Assembly (NCBI RefSeq): GCF_014269395.1
Contig: NZ_JACOGK010000030.1
Span: 1-37,012 of the forward strand
Reading direction: 5' to 3'
From: Megasphaera hominis
GTDB lineage: Bacteria; Bacillota; Negativicutes; Veillonellales; Megasphaeraceae
Length of the DNA stretch: 37,012 nt
Positions 7,540 through 14,869 of this stretch are shown piece after piece. Made by a program: the position numbers and the translations under genes. The notes beneath the pieces are model-generated. The model saw nothing but the letters and a program-made list of their open reading frames with translations, ran no database searches and had not been told where the DNA came from. Position 1 is the first letter of the stretch. Each line of letters begins with the position of its first letter.

Positions 7540-8781
7540 ATGCCAAGTGCCAGCAGTAAAAGTATTAAGATTGCCTTCGTCCTGGTCACGGCCCTGTTTC
7601 TCCTCTGGGGCCTGAGCTATGGCCTGATCGACGTCATGAACAAGAATTTCCAGAATCAGCTCGGCATTACGAAAGCCACGTCCGGCCTCTTGCAGGCAGC
7701 GTATTTCGGCGGCTATTTCGTCTTCGCTACGCCGGCTTCTCTCGTAGCCCGCAAATACGGCTATAAGGGCGGCATCATGATGGGCCTGGCGCTCTACGCT
7801 ATTGGCGCTCTCATGATCATTCCGGCGAGCAATGCCCACAGTTTCCACATTTTCCTCGTAGCCTTCTTTATCATCGCTTGCGGCCTGGCCAGCCTGAAAA
7901 CGAACGCCAACCCGTACATTACCAAGCTGGGCAGCGACAAGAACGCAGCCTTCCGCCTGAACATTGCCCAATGTGCCAACGGCATTGGCCAGTTCCTGGG
8001 ACCGATTATCGGCGGTATGCTCTTCCTGTCTATTGCCAGCGGTACCGATATTGACCGCAACATGCACAATGTCCAAATGGTATACGTCGGTATTGCGGCT
8101 ATCGTCTTCGTCATGCTCATTCTCTTCGTCGTCAACAAGCTGCCTGAAGGGTCTGACGTTTCCGGCGATGAAGATGCTGCTGAAGGGGACGGCTCGTACA
8201 GCCAGCTCTTTAGCTACAAGCATTTCCGTCTCGGTGCCTTGGCGCAGTTCCTCTACATTGCTGCCCAGGTCGGTGCCGGCGCCTTCTTTATCAACTACAG
8301 CGTCGAACATTGGCAGGGTCTGAGCGACAGCCGTGCATCCTATTTCTTTAGCATTGCCCTCGTAGCCTTCCTCATTGGCCGTGTCGTCACGACGCCGCTC
8401 ATGAAGAAATTCAGTGCCGGCAAGATTCTCGGTACGTACTCCTTCATCAACGCCATCCTCGTCGTCCTCCTCAATGTCGTTACGGGCAGCCCGAGCGTAT
8501 TCCTCCTCATTGCCGTATTCTTCTTTATGTCCATCAGCTTCCCGACGATTTTCGCGTTGAGTATCGTCAACCTGCCGCAGAATCTGGTCAAGACTGCTTC
8601 GAGTATCATCATCATGAGCATTGTCGGTGGCGCTATTATGCCGTTCTTCATGGGCCGCATCGCCGATATGGCCAACACGGCAGCAGGCTACCTGCTCCTC
8701 ATTCCGTGCTTCCTCTACGTCGCATGGTATGGCTTTAAAGGCAGCCAGGCTGATACGAAGAAGAAATCTATTGCATCCTAA
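7540..8781 (+). CDS. fucP: L-fucose:H+ symporter (FucP-type MFS permease)
   Basis: A 413-residue, 12-helix major facilitator. The first helix LLWGLSYGLIDVMNK and the segments GLLQAAYFGGYF and LKTNANPYITKLG are characteristic of FucP. A Shine-Dalgarno site (AAGGAGGTAG) lies 8 bases before the ATG, and the gene starts 18 bases after the dehydrogenase stop. It brings the sugar into the cytoplasm for the flanking dehydrogenase and lactonase. The long open frame on the opposite strand here is an antisense shadow caused by codon bias. Confidence 0.87.
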   Translation: MPSASSKSIKIAFVLVTALFLLWGLSYGLIDVMNKNFQNQLGITKATSGLLQAAYFGGYFVFATPASLVARKYGYKGGIMMGLALYAIGALMIIPASNAHSFHIFLVAFFIIACGLASLKTNANPYITKLGSDKNAAFRLNIAQCANGIGQFLGPIIGGMLFLSIASGTDIDRNMHNVQMVYVGIAAIVFVMLILFVVNKLPEGSDVSGDEDAAEGDGSYSQLFSYKHFRLGALAQFLYIAAQVGAGAFFINYSVEHWQGLSDSRASYFFSIALVAFLIGRVVTTPLMKKFSAGKILGTYSFINAILVVLLNVVTGSPSVFLLIAVFFFMSISFPTIFALSIVNLPQNLVKTASSIIIMSIVGGAIMPFFMGRIADMANTAAGYLLLIPCFLYVAWYGFKGSQADTKKKSIAS

Positions 8782-8793
8782 GGAGACTCTGTT

Positions 8794-9576
8794 ATGCTTA
8801 CCATCATTGATAGTCATTTCCACCTTTGGAACCTGGACGTCCTGCACCTGCCCTGGCTGGCAGACTGTCCGGCCATTGCCCACAGCTACGCTGCCAGTGA
8901 TCTCATCACTGCCTACAAGGCCCATGCAGACGTCCGCTTCTTGGGCGGTGTGTACATCGAAGTGGATTGCGATGACCGCCTGAAAGAAGACGAATATATT
9001 TACGGCCTGAAGGAGCCCAAAATGCTGGCCAAGGTCATGCGGGCTACCCTATCAGATCACATGCGTGTTCCCTTGGGCATTGCCGGCGTACGGGAACCAC
9101 TCCACGTACCGTCGTCGCCGAAAGGACGCTGCCTGGAAAAAAGCTTTCTCGCCGGGCTGGAACGCTTGGCCGATGCAGGGCTGCTCTTTGAAAGCTGCAA
9201 CCGTACAGAAGAATTAGGCGACATGTACGAAGCAGCCAAAACAGTACCCCAGGCTACAATCGTCATCAACCATTGTGGCAACGCCACGGCCATGACGGCT
9301 GCATATAAACGGGATATGGCCAACTTAGCCTCTCTGCCAAACGTATACTGCAAGGTATCCGGGTTCCCTACGGCAGATACGGCCTTCGTCAAGGACCTCC
9401 TCCACTTCCTGACGCAGACCTTTGCTCCCAACCGCCTCATTTATGCGTCGAACTATCCTGTCGTATCCTTGTACTCGACGTTCGACGAACATCTCCGCAT
9501 CGTCCGGGAGTATTTCAACGACGATCCGGACTTCTTTGCCAACACGGCAAAGGCACTGTACCACATTCAGGCGTAA
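8794..9576 (+). CDS. Amidohydrolase family L-fuconolactonase-like hydrolase
   Basis: A 260-residue metal-dependent TIM-barrel hydrolase of the amidohydrolase_2 group (fuconolactonase / 2-pyrone-4,6-dicarboxylate lactonase type). Seen: the N-terminal DSHFHLWN motif with the two metal-site histidines, an internal INHCGNA strand, and the C-terminal YASNYPV strand characteristic of the family. It begins 12 bases after fucP with AAGGAGA before the ATG. It would hydrolyse L-fucono-lactone to L-fuconate. The later enzymes of the route (fuconate dehydratase and onward) are not in the window. Confidence 0.82.
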   Translation: MLTIIDSHFHLWNLDVLHLPWLADCPAIAHSYAASDLITAYKAHADVRFLGGVYIEVDCDDRLKEDEYIYGLKEPKMLAKVMRATLSDHMRVPLGIAGVREPLHVPSSPKGRCLEKSFLAGLERLADAGLLFESCNRTEELGDMYEAAKTVPQATIVINHCGNATAMTAAYKRDMANLASLPNVYCKVSGFPTADTAFVKDLLHFLTQTFAPNRLIYASNYPVVSLYSTFDEHLRIVREYFNDDPDFFANTAKALYHIQA

Positions 9577-9595
9577 GCCTCTCCTAACACGCGTA

Positions 9596-9646
9596 GGCAA
9601 AAGGCCCGCAGCAGATCCACTGTCAGATCTGTTGCGGGCCTTTGCC
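9596..9646 (+). terminator. Terminator of the fucose operon
   Basis: A long near-perfect stem: GGCAAAAGGCCCGCAGCAGATC pairs with GATCTGTTGCGGGCCTTTGCC across an 8-base loop, 20 bases after the lactonase stop. The T-run is short (TTT), so it may act as a bidirectional or processing hairpin. Confidence 0.7.
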
Positions 9647-9798
9647 ATATTCCGGCTCGTATCGTTTTTTTCTCTGTCCGGCACTTGTGGGCCAGGCCAG
9701 TCATTTCTCAGCCTAAAAGGGACAGATAGCTGTCTGCTGCATCTTCATCATTTGGTACAAGACGCTGTCAGCACGGCACGTATATCCTCTGACCTATA

Positions 9799-9827
9799 TA
9801 GCCTTTCTCATTTGTTTTTGCTATAAT
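9799..9827 (+). promoter_or_regulatory. Shared-type promoter P1 (TAGCCT-17-TGnTATAAT)
   Basis: TAGCCT (9799-9804), 17-bp spacer, extended -10 TGCTATAAT with TATAAT at 9822-9827, and ATTAT eight bases further on. It drives the first small secreted protein gene. The same arrangement precedes three more genes downstream. Confidence 0.65.
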
Positions 9828-9874
9828 TTACTCATATTATTTTTGTCGCATGATATGAGAAAGGCAGGTCTTTT

Positions 9875-10255
9875 ATGAAGAAAAAACTCGTCCTCGTATT
9901 TCTACTACTCTGTACGTACTGCATGCCCGCATTTGCTGATTCCTGGCATTATCTTTGCCAGACAGCGGAAGGAACCAAATTTTATATTGATGAGGATTCC
10001 ATGCTCCGGGATAATATGAACGCTGTCGTAAAGCTAAAGCTATTGGACATTATCGGCACCTGGCGGATCGAGCAGGCCCGCTTGAACCGCAGTATGCGCA
10101 ATATTGTCGTGACATCGTTTGTAGATTACTATCCTGATGGCAGTATCAAAGGTGGCGGCCCTGTCCGTCAGCCAGAATATGTCTATATCGAACCGAATGT
10201 AGCAGCCGCATCCGTATACCTCTACCTTTGGCCTGATGCAGAATTAGTTCCTTGA
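9875..10255 (+). CDS. Small secreted protein, paralogue 1 of 3
   Basis: A 126-residue protein with a clear Sec signal peptide (MKKKLVLVFLLLCTYCMPAFA, cleavage after about residue 21). The mature part of about 105 residues starts DSWHYL and continues with GTKFYIDEDS, a basic middle and a C-terminal aromatic VYLYLWP. Two homologues follow at 11197-11562 and 11861-12220, sharing the signal peptide, the (T/N)xxYxDxxS(M/V) stretch near mature residue 20 and the terminal (Y/H)A(I/L)WP-like end. I do not recognise a named family. The exported, beta-rich look suggests an envelope or periplasmic role. It is monocistronic, between its own promoter and a terminator. Confidence 0.8.
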   Translation: MKKKLVLVFLLLCTYCMPAFADSWHYLCQTAEGTKFYIDEDSMLRDNMNAVVKLKLLDIIGTWRIEQARLNRSMRNIVVTSFVDYYPDGSIKGGGPVRQPEYVYIEPNVAAASVYLYLWPDAELVP

Positions 10256-10287
10256 CACAACACCCTCAACAGAATATATATACTTCC

Positions 10288-10325
10288 AAAAGACCAGAAC
10301 CTGCGCGTCCTGGTCTTTTTTTATT
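10288..10325 (+). terminator. Terminator after secreted paralogue 1
   Basis: AAAAGACCAG (10288-10297) pairs with CTGGTCTTTT (10310-10319) and is followed by a run of T. Confidence 0.88.
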
Positions 10326-10480
10326 TTCTTGCTTACTGTCCACGTTATACTTCAATAATAAATTATAATACTAAATATTTTCCCAGCTCATACGGTCATA
10401 CGTATGTCCTTTTATGAGTTTTCTATTATATACGTGTACAACCATATTTCCAGACGTCTGTCAGGTTTTTTCAGGCCGTA

Positions 10481-10509
10481 TAGTTTTCTCTATTTATTTT
10501 TGCTATAAT
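10481..10509 (+). promoter_or_regulatory. Shared-type promoter P2 (TAGTTT-17-TGnTATAAT)
   Basis: TAGTTT (10481-10486), 17 bp, TGCTATAAT (TATAAT 10504-10509), then AAGTCTGTATTAT. It is nearly identical to the promoter at 11736-11764 and precedes the coiled-coil membrane protein gene. Confidence 0.68.
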
Positions 10510-10597
10510 AAGTCTGTATTATATATCTTCGTTTTTCTCTCCGCATCAGGAATCGGCCAAAATCTGTCACACCATACAGTATAAGGAGGTGAATACA

Positions 10598-11026
10598 ATG
10601 GCAGGATTTTTCGAAAAACACGGCGAAGCCCTCGTCGTCGCTATCATTGCAGCCTGTGCCTTTGGCTATTATCAGCACTTTGTCGTGCCGAAACAAATTG
10701 AGGAAGCCGTCAATGCCAGCCAACGGAACGCCGACGCGGTCCTAACTAACGCCCTGCAGCAACAACAGGGACAAATTTCCATACTCAACCAAAAGCTAAA
10801 GGACTACGAAAACGGGCAGCCGCCGCAGGTAGTCTACTACGACGAGGATCCGGACGTAGAATTCCTGCGGGAAGAAAATGAGGACCTGAAATCGAAAATC
10901 AGAGATCTGGAAGACGAAAACAGCGACCTGCAAAGTGAAAACGACTCCCTCGAAGCGGACCAAGACTGGGATGACAGTTACGACGAAGAAAAAAATTACC
11001 GCTCCGGCGGACGGGCGAGGTGGTAG
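10598..11026 (+). CDS. Single-pass membrane protein with acidic coiled coil
   Basis: A 142-residue protein. I start it at the ATG at 10598, eight bases after AAGGAGG, rather than at the in-frame GTG inside the Shine-Dalgarno site. One hydrophobic helix (about 11-27, ALVVAIIAACAFGYYQHF) is followed by a Gln-rich stretch and an acidic coiled coil (about 88-120) with alternating Asp/Glu/Leu heptads, ending in a basic GGRARW tail. No family recognised. It lies between secreted paralogues 1 and 2 under the same promoter type, so it is probably co-regulated with them and may act at the same envelope site. Confidence 0.78.
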   Translation: MAGFFEKHGEALVVAIIAACAFGYYQHFVVPKQIEEAVNASQRNADAVLTNALQQQQGQISILNQKLKDYENGQPPQVVYYDEDPDVEFLREENEDLKSKIRDLEDENSDLQSENDSLEADQDWDDSYDEEKNYRSGGRARW

Positions 11027-11073
11027 GAGATAAGTGACTGTCACCCAATCCAAAATTGAATACATAAATTTTG

Positions 11074-11102
11074 TAGTTTTTATTATGTGTATTTGTTATA
11101 AT
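11074..11102 (+). promoter_or_regulatory. Shared-type promoter P3 (TAGTTT-17-TGnTATAAT)
   Basis: TAGTTT (11074-11079), 17 bp, TGTTATAAT (TATAAT 11097-11102). It precedes secreted paralogue 2. The initially transcribed region is less conserved than in P2 and P4. Confidence 0.6.
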
Positions 11103-11196
11103 AAAAACAAATACTACTTTACTCCGTAAGTCATTCACATTTTCACTGCAGGTCTATGCAACTGGGGGAAATAGGGAAGAAAGAAGGCGCTAGGCT

Positions 11197-11562
11197 ATGA
11201 AAAAGAAATTAGTTATCTTATTAATGCTTCTCTGCACGTGGTGCATGCCGTCCTTTGCGGCTAGCTGGTATTATTTGGGACAATCAGAGGTTGGAACAAA
11301 TATTTATATCGATAATTCTTCTGTGCGAAAAAACTATTCTGAAGCTATCGTTTGGGTAAAATATGTGAAACCTTCTGGCGAAAGTATTTTACAAAAGCTA
11401 TATATATACCGGAAAGACAAGACATATGCTTGTATGAATTATGTTAAATATGATGTATATGGCAGTGTCATTGACAGTTATCATCCTTCCTATTTAAATT
11501 ATGATTCAATACCACCTGAAAGCGTGATCGAATCCGTCTATTACGCCATCTGGCCCTACTAA
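11197..11562 (+). CDS. Small secreted protein, paralogue 2 of 3
   Basis: A 121-residue protein with signal peptide MKKKLVILLMLLCTWCMPSFA and a mature part beginning ASWYYLG. It shares with paralogue 1 the GTNIYIDNSSV stretch and with paralogue 3 the central YRKDKTYACMNYVKYDVYGS / Y-D-x-x-G block and the LNY...YYAIW ending. The mature sequence is rich in Tyr and beta-prone. The function is unknown; it was probably formed by tandem duplication with its promoter and terminator. Confidence 0.8.
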   Translation: MKKKLVILLMLLCTWCMPSFAASWYYLGQSEVGTNIYIDNSSVRKNYSEAIVWVKYVKPSGESILQKLYIYRKDKTYACMNYVKYDVYGSVIDSYHPSYLNYDSIPPESVIESVYYAIWPY

Positions 11563-11570
11563 TTCTATTC

Positions 11571-11615
11571 AAGAATGCCCCGTTCCAACTTCTCATTGGC
11601 CGGGGCATTCTTTTT
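11571..11615 (+). terminator. Terminator after secreted paralogue 2
   Basis: AAGAATGCCCCG (11571-11582) pairs with CGGGGCATTCTT (11601-11612) and is followed by T residues. The inner part GTTCCA...TGGCCGGGG also occurs in the terminator of paralogue 3. Confidence 0.88.
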
Positions 11616-11735
11616 ATATCTTCGATTACTTTCGAATCATTTAAAACAGTAAATGCCAATCACGTCTCAATTACAGGGAACTTTCCTGCCGTATCAGCCT
11701 ATTCCACAAAATCGCAAAAAAACTAAAAACACCTA

Positions 11736-11764
11736 TAGTTTTTCCTGATTCACTCTGCTATAAT
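11736..11764 (+). promoter_or_regulatory. Shared-type promoter P4 (TAGTTT-17-TGnTATAAT)
   Basis: TAGTTT (11736-11741), 17 bp, TGCTATAAT (TATAAT 11759-11764), then AAGGCCGTATTAT, differing from P2 by only two bases over the 21 bases from GCTATAAT to ATTAT. It precedes secreted paralogue 3. Confidence 0.68.
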
Positions 11765-11860
11765 AAGGCCGTATTATGTTATTTCTTACATATTTAGCAA
11801 CATTTTCCTTCTGCTCCTGCATGGGAGAAAGCAACTTACCAGAGAAAGGAGGTCTCAGAA

Positions 11861-12220
11861 ACGAAGAAAAAGTTGTTCGTCGTAGTGCTGGCGTTGGTAA
11901 CCTATTGCCTGCCGGTGTTTGCTACGAACTGGGTTTGTCTTACTAATTCTGACGGCGTTTCCTTATATTTGGACAACGATTCCGTCAAGGCTAACGACTA
12001 CGAAGCCACAGTGCTGATAAAGACCATGTACAATGGCATGACGCAAGTAGCTCGCCTCAAATTCAATCATTATACCAAGAGTTTTGCATTCATACGAGAA
12101 GCGGTCTACGATGCGAACGGCCAGGTAAAAAGCCAGCATGCAGCAGCCTGTCTGAACTATCAGCCTATTGAAAAGAATAATGGCGTTGATCTAGTCTACC
12201 ATGCATTGTGGGAACGTTAG
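11861..12220 (+). CDS. Small secreted protein, paralogue 3 of 3, apparent ACG start
   Basis: Homologous to the two upstream secreted proteins. The reading frame begins ACG-AAG-AAA-AAG-TTG, where the paralogues have ATG followed by Lys-Lys-Lys-Leu, and the ACG sits exactly 8 bases after AAGGAGG (11846-11852). The next usable start, TTG at 11873, lies 20 bases from the Shine-Dalgarno site and would delete the positive n-region of the signal peptide. The mature part begins about TNWVCL and keeps the VSLYLDNDSV, AVYDANGQ and HALW blocks. Either ACG is used inefficiently, TTG is used, or the gene has recently lost its start. The open frame is otherwise intact (119 codons). Confidence 0.68.
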   Translation, partial: TKKKLFVVVLALVTYCLPVFATNWVCLTNSDGVSLYLDNDSVKANDYEATVLIKTMYNGMTQVARLKFNHYTKSFAFIREAVYDANGQVKSQHAAACLNYQPIEKNNGVDLVYHALWER

Positions 12221-12225
12221 TACCG

Positions 12226-12265
12226 CAAAACCCCCGTTCCAGGTTAATCCTGGCCGGGGGTTTTG
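12226..12265 (+). terminator. Terminator after secreted paralogue 3
   Basis: CAAAACCCCCG pairs with GGGGGTTTTG, with an inner CCAGG/CCTGG stem. It is homologous to the terminator of paralogue 2. Confidence 0.85.
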
Positions 12266-12272
12266 TTATTTA

Positions 12273-12422
12273 TTAATCTTTTAGGAGGTCAGTGAAGATG
12301 TCTTGCATGGGCCGTTCCTGACCGGCAAGAACTTGAGAACAGTTGTGTTCCAGCATTTCGTTCTGGTTGTCTGCTTCCTAGTATCTAGCTTCTTGCGTCA
12401 AAGATTTATAGTCTAGCCCATT
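12273..12422 (-). pseudogene. Possible 3' remnant of a decayed gene
   Basis: On the minus strand a frame reads protein-like (EADNQNEMLEHNCSQVLAGQ, then ERPMQDIFTDLLKD and a stop) but is broken by a TAG in the middle, and an upstream TAA in the same frame lies near 12430. No start or ribosome binding site. I do not recognise the family. The call rests only on the coding-like composition of about 35 residues. Confidence 0.3.
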
Positions 12423-12461
12423 GTCCCTTTAGAAATAAGGCTGATATTTCCTGTTTTTCCT

Positions 12462-13187
12462 CTACCACCGGCTCTTTTTGAAGCAAAGGGCAATGGCGAT
12501 AATTGCGTAGGGAAGGCCCAGGAAGGCTGTCAGGACCCACCAGGGCGAGCGATTGATGTCACGGAGGCGCCGCACGACGAGACTAAGCGTGGCGATGGTG
12601 ATGATCAAGACCAGGAGGGTGATTACAGTCAAAAACCCTAAAGCGAGGTATTCGTCCGGATCCGCTAATTGATTGATGACCAGTTGCAGGGCCAGGCCCA
12701 CAATCGTAAGGGAAAGGAGCTTTTGTATATATTCATGCCGTTTTATGCGGCCTGTAAAGGTAATCCAGCCATTGTGAAGGGGCGGTGCCGTACGTGTCAC
12801 CGGCATTTCTTCACTTATTTCCGTTGCCGCCGTACCTTCTATAAGGCACAGGAGCAGCAGGGGCACGCAGAAAAGTACACCTGCCGGAAGGACCCAAAAG
12901 GGCGAACGGCCCAGGTCACGCAAGCGGCGAACACCCAGGGAAAGTTGGGCAACAGCAGCATTGACTGCAGCAAAGAGCAAGCAGGCAATGGCCGTGTCTG
13001 CCAACGTAGTGATGTAGAAATTCTCTTCTATGGCCGTACTAAAGGACAATACACCAAAGGCCACGATGAGAAATACAGCGGCTCCCAGCGTGAAGATGCC
13101 TGCTGCAAAAGCTAATAGAAATTTTCGCGTATATGTTTTCCGGTCCATGCGGCCACGAAAACTAATCCAGCCGGTTGAACGTTCCAA
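12462..13187 (-). CDS. Tandem DUF805 membrane protein
   Basis: A 241-residue integral membrane protein made of two DUF805 units. Unit 1 (about 7-115) starts WISFRGRMDRKTY and ends in VRRLRDLGRSPFWVL; unit 2 (about 140-235) starts WITFTGRIKRHEY and ends in VVRRLRDINRSPWWVL. Each unit has several membrane helices. Most DUF805 proteins have one unit, so this is an internal duplication or fusion. The function of DUF805 is not established. A promoter on the minus strand, TTGTAC-18-TATAAT, lies just upstream (near 13225-13260). Confidence 0.85.
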   Translation of the reverse strand: MERSTGWISFRGRMDRKTYTRKFLLAFAAGIFTLGAAVFLIVAFGVLSFSTAIEENFYITTLADTAIACLLFAAVNAAVAQLSLGVRRLRDLGRSPFWVLPAGVLFCVPLLLLCLIEGTAATEISEEMPVTRTAPPLHNGWITFTGRIKRHEYIQKLLSLTIVGLALQLVINQLADPDEYLALGFLTVITLLVLIITIATLSLVVRRLRDINRSPWWVLTAFLGLPYAIIAIALCFKKSRW

Positions 13188-13483
13188 ACGATCATCTCCT
13201 ATCGATAAGAAAATGTAAACTAAGATACGGTATTATATCATTATAGCCCAGGCCTGTACAATAATTTTAGATTATGTTTCCCTTTTCAAAGCCACTCTCT
13301 CCTATTTTGCACATTGAGACAGCTCCAGCAGTTATACAAATTCGGCTTCACAGGATATGCATATTTCCTCTCTCCTTATAATTTCTGATAAATCACAGTG
13401 TAGTACTTGATAACATCATTATTCTATCATTTTTATGTGAAAGAGAAATATTTGAAATTTATACTTTTTTATTGCATAAACTA

Positions 13484-13511
13484 TTTACTTTTCTAAAAAA
13501 GATGGTATAAT
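13484..13511 (+). promoter_or_regulatory. Promoter of the solute-binding lipoprotein gene
   Basis: TTTACT (13484-13489), 16-bp spacer, TATAAT (13506-13511). It lies in an A+T-rich stretch that otherwise holds nothing recognisable between 13260 and 13480. Confidence 0.65.
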
Positions 13512-13557
13512 ACAGAAATCGAAGCAATTATTTATTCACTTCAAGGAGGAACTCATT

Positions 13558-14373
13558 ATGAAATGGAAATCTATTCTCACGGTCTGCTTAACAGGTATCG
13601 TCGCTGCATCTCTGCTGGCAGGCTGTGGCAACGATAAAGCCGATAAAAAAGCCGATGCATCGAAACCGCTCCGCGTCGCTACGAACGCTACTTTCGTTCC
13701 CTTCGAATTCAAGGAAGATGCCAACTCCAAAGAATACCAGGGCTTTGAAATGGACCTGCTCCGGGCGGTAGCAAAAGAAATGGGCCGCGATTTGGAAATC
13801 AACAACATCGCCTTCTCGGGTATCATCCCGACGCTGCAGCAGGGCGATATGGACATCGCTGCTGCCGGCATGACCGTTACCAAAGACCGGGCTCAGAAGG
13901 TCAACTTCTCCGAACCGTTCTATGAATCGAAGCTGGTCATCCTGACGCCGAAAAACAGCGGCATCAAAACAGCGGCTGACCTGGCTGGCAAACAGGTAGC
14001 CATACAGATCGGCACGACAGGCGCCCAGTATGCGGAAGAAAACGGCCTGCAGACGAAGCAGTTCGATAACAACTCAGAAGTCATTATGGAACTCTCCGTA
14101 GGCGGCTCGCCGGCAGCCATCCTGGACAAACCGGTTGCTGACTACTTCCTTACGAAAGACGGCAAAGACAAATATAATGAAATCGAAATTCCCGGTACGA
14201 AATCGGAATACCTTGCCTTCGCCTTCAACAAAGACAACAAAGAACTCATGAACGAAGTCAACGCCGCTATGGAAAAACTCAAAGCCAACGGCGAATTCCA
14301 GAAACTCTACAAGAAATGGTTCAACACAGAAATGCCGAACCTGCCGAAATCCGGCGAAGATGCCTTAAAATAA
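13558..14373 (+). CDS. Amino-acid ABC transporter substrate-binding lipoprotein
   Basis: A 271-residue SBP_bac_3 family protein. The lipoprotein signal has lipobox LLAGC with acylated Cys23. The mature protein starts with a Lys/Asp-rich linker, then PLRVATNATFVPFEF, YQGFEMDLLRAVAKEMG and DMDIAAAGMTVTKDRAQKV, all classic for polar or basic amino-acid binding proteins (GlnH/ArtJ type). The start ATG follows AAGGAGGAA. No permease or ATPase gene is adjacent; it is monocistronic between its own promoter and a terminator, so it either works with a transporter encoded elsewhere or as a sensor. Confidence 0.9.
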   Translation: MKWKSILTVCLTGIVAASLLAGCGNDKADKKADASKPLRVATNATFVPFEFKEDANSKEYQGFEMDLLRAVAKEMGRDLEINNIAFSGIIPTLQQGDMDIAAAGMTVTKDRAQKVNFSEPFYESKLVILTPKNSGIKTAADLAGKQVAIQIGTTGAQYAEENGLQTKQFDNNSEVIMELSVGGSPAAILDKPVADYFLTKDGKDKYNEIEIPGTKSEYLAFAFNKDNKELMNEVNAAMEKLKANGEFQKLYKKWFNTEMPNLPKSGEDALK

Positions 14374-14393
14374 GCCTTCTCTCATATGACAAC

Positions 14394-14435
14394 AAAACCT
14401 CGTCCCGCTTCTCCCACAGCAAGACGAGGTTTTTA
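14394..14435. terminator. Terminator between convergent genes
   Basis: AAAACCTCGTC (14394-14404) pairs with GACGAGGTTTT and is followed by T. The A-tract on the left makes it usable from both sides, also for the minus-strand Cys-cluster operon. Confidence 0.85.
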
Positions 14436-14546
14436 TGTGTATAACTAATTCGCAAAAAGGCGTAAAACAAGAAAGGCTACATTTTGACAGGCAGATAGCC
14501 TGCCGGCGAAGTCTTGCCCAGCTCCGCCTTTCATACATGCTGCCGC

Positions 14547-14867
14547 CTACGTAATTTCGTATTTCTTGAAGAGGTCTACAATCTGCCGCAATTGTTCCGG
14601 TGTACCGCTTTGGGCGATCAGGTCCCGGCAGATGCGCAGGTTTTCGCGGATGTATTCGCGTTCGCTAATGTGTTCTTTGAAACACGCATCGTACATGGCG
14701 GCTACGTTACAGATGAGGGGGCGCCGGGTGTAAATGGTACAACGCTGGGTCTGCCTGTCTAAATGGGAGCAGACGCCGTCTTCCGCTGCCTGGTCTGCCA
14801 GGTAGGGTACTGTGCCGGCACGACGACAGCACAGGCCACAGGCAAGGCAGGGAAATTTCAGTTCCAT
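14547..14867 (-). CDS. YkgJ-type CxxCxxCC cysteine-cluster protein
   Basis: A 106-residue member of the YkgJ/UPF0153 zinc- or iron-chelating family. Seen: C7-x2-C10-x2-C13-C14 at the N terminus, then CSHLDRQTQRCTIYTRRPLIC with three further cysteines, the usual eight-cysteine pattern. It may bind a metal or iron-sulfur cluster; no reaction is established for the family. It starts 2 bases after the stop of the hydrophobic 333-residue protein gene and is the last gene of that operon. Confidence 0.85.
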   Translation of the reverse strand: MELKFPCLACGLCCRRAGTVPYLADQAAEDGVCSHLDRQTQRCTIYTRRPLICNVAAMYDACFKEHISEREYIRENLRICRDLIAQSGTPEQLRQIVDLFKKYEIT

Positions 14868-14869
14868 CC

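Noticed and set aside
7513..8925. 470-codon open frame antisense to fucP on the minus strand
   Set aside because: It lies wholly opposite a clear MFS permease, has no ribosome binding site and encodes an improbable Glu/Asp/Arg-rich product. It is a codon-bias shadow.
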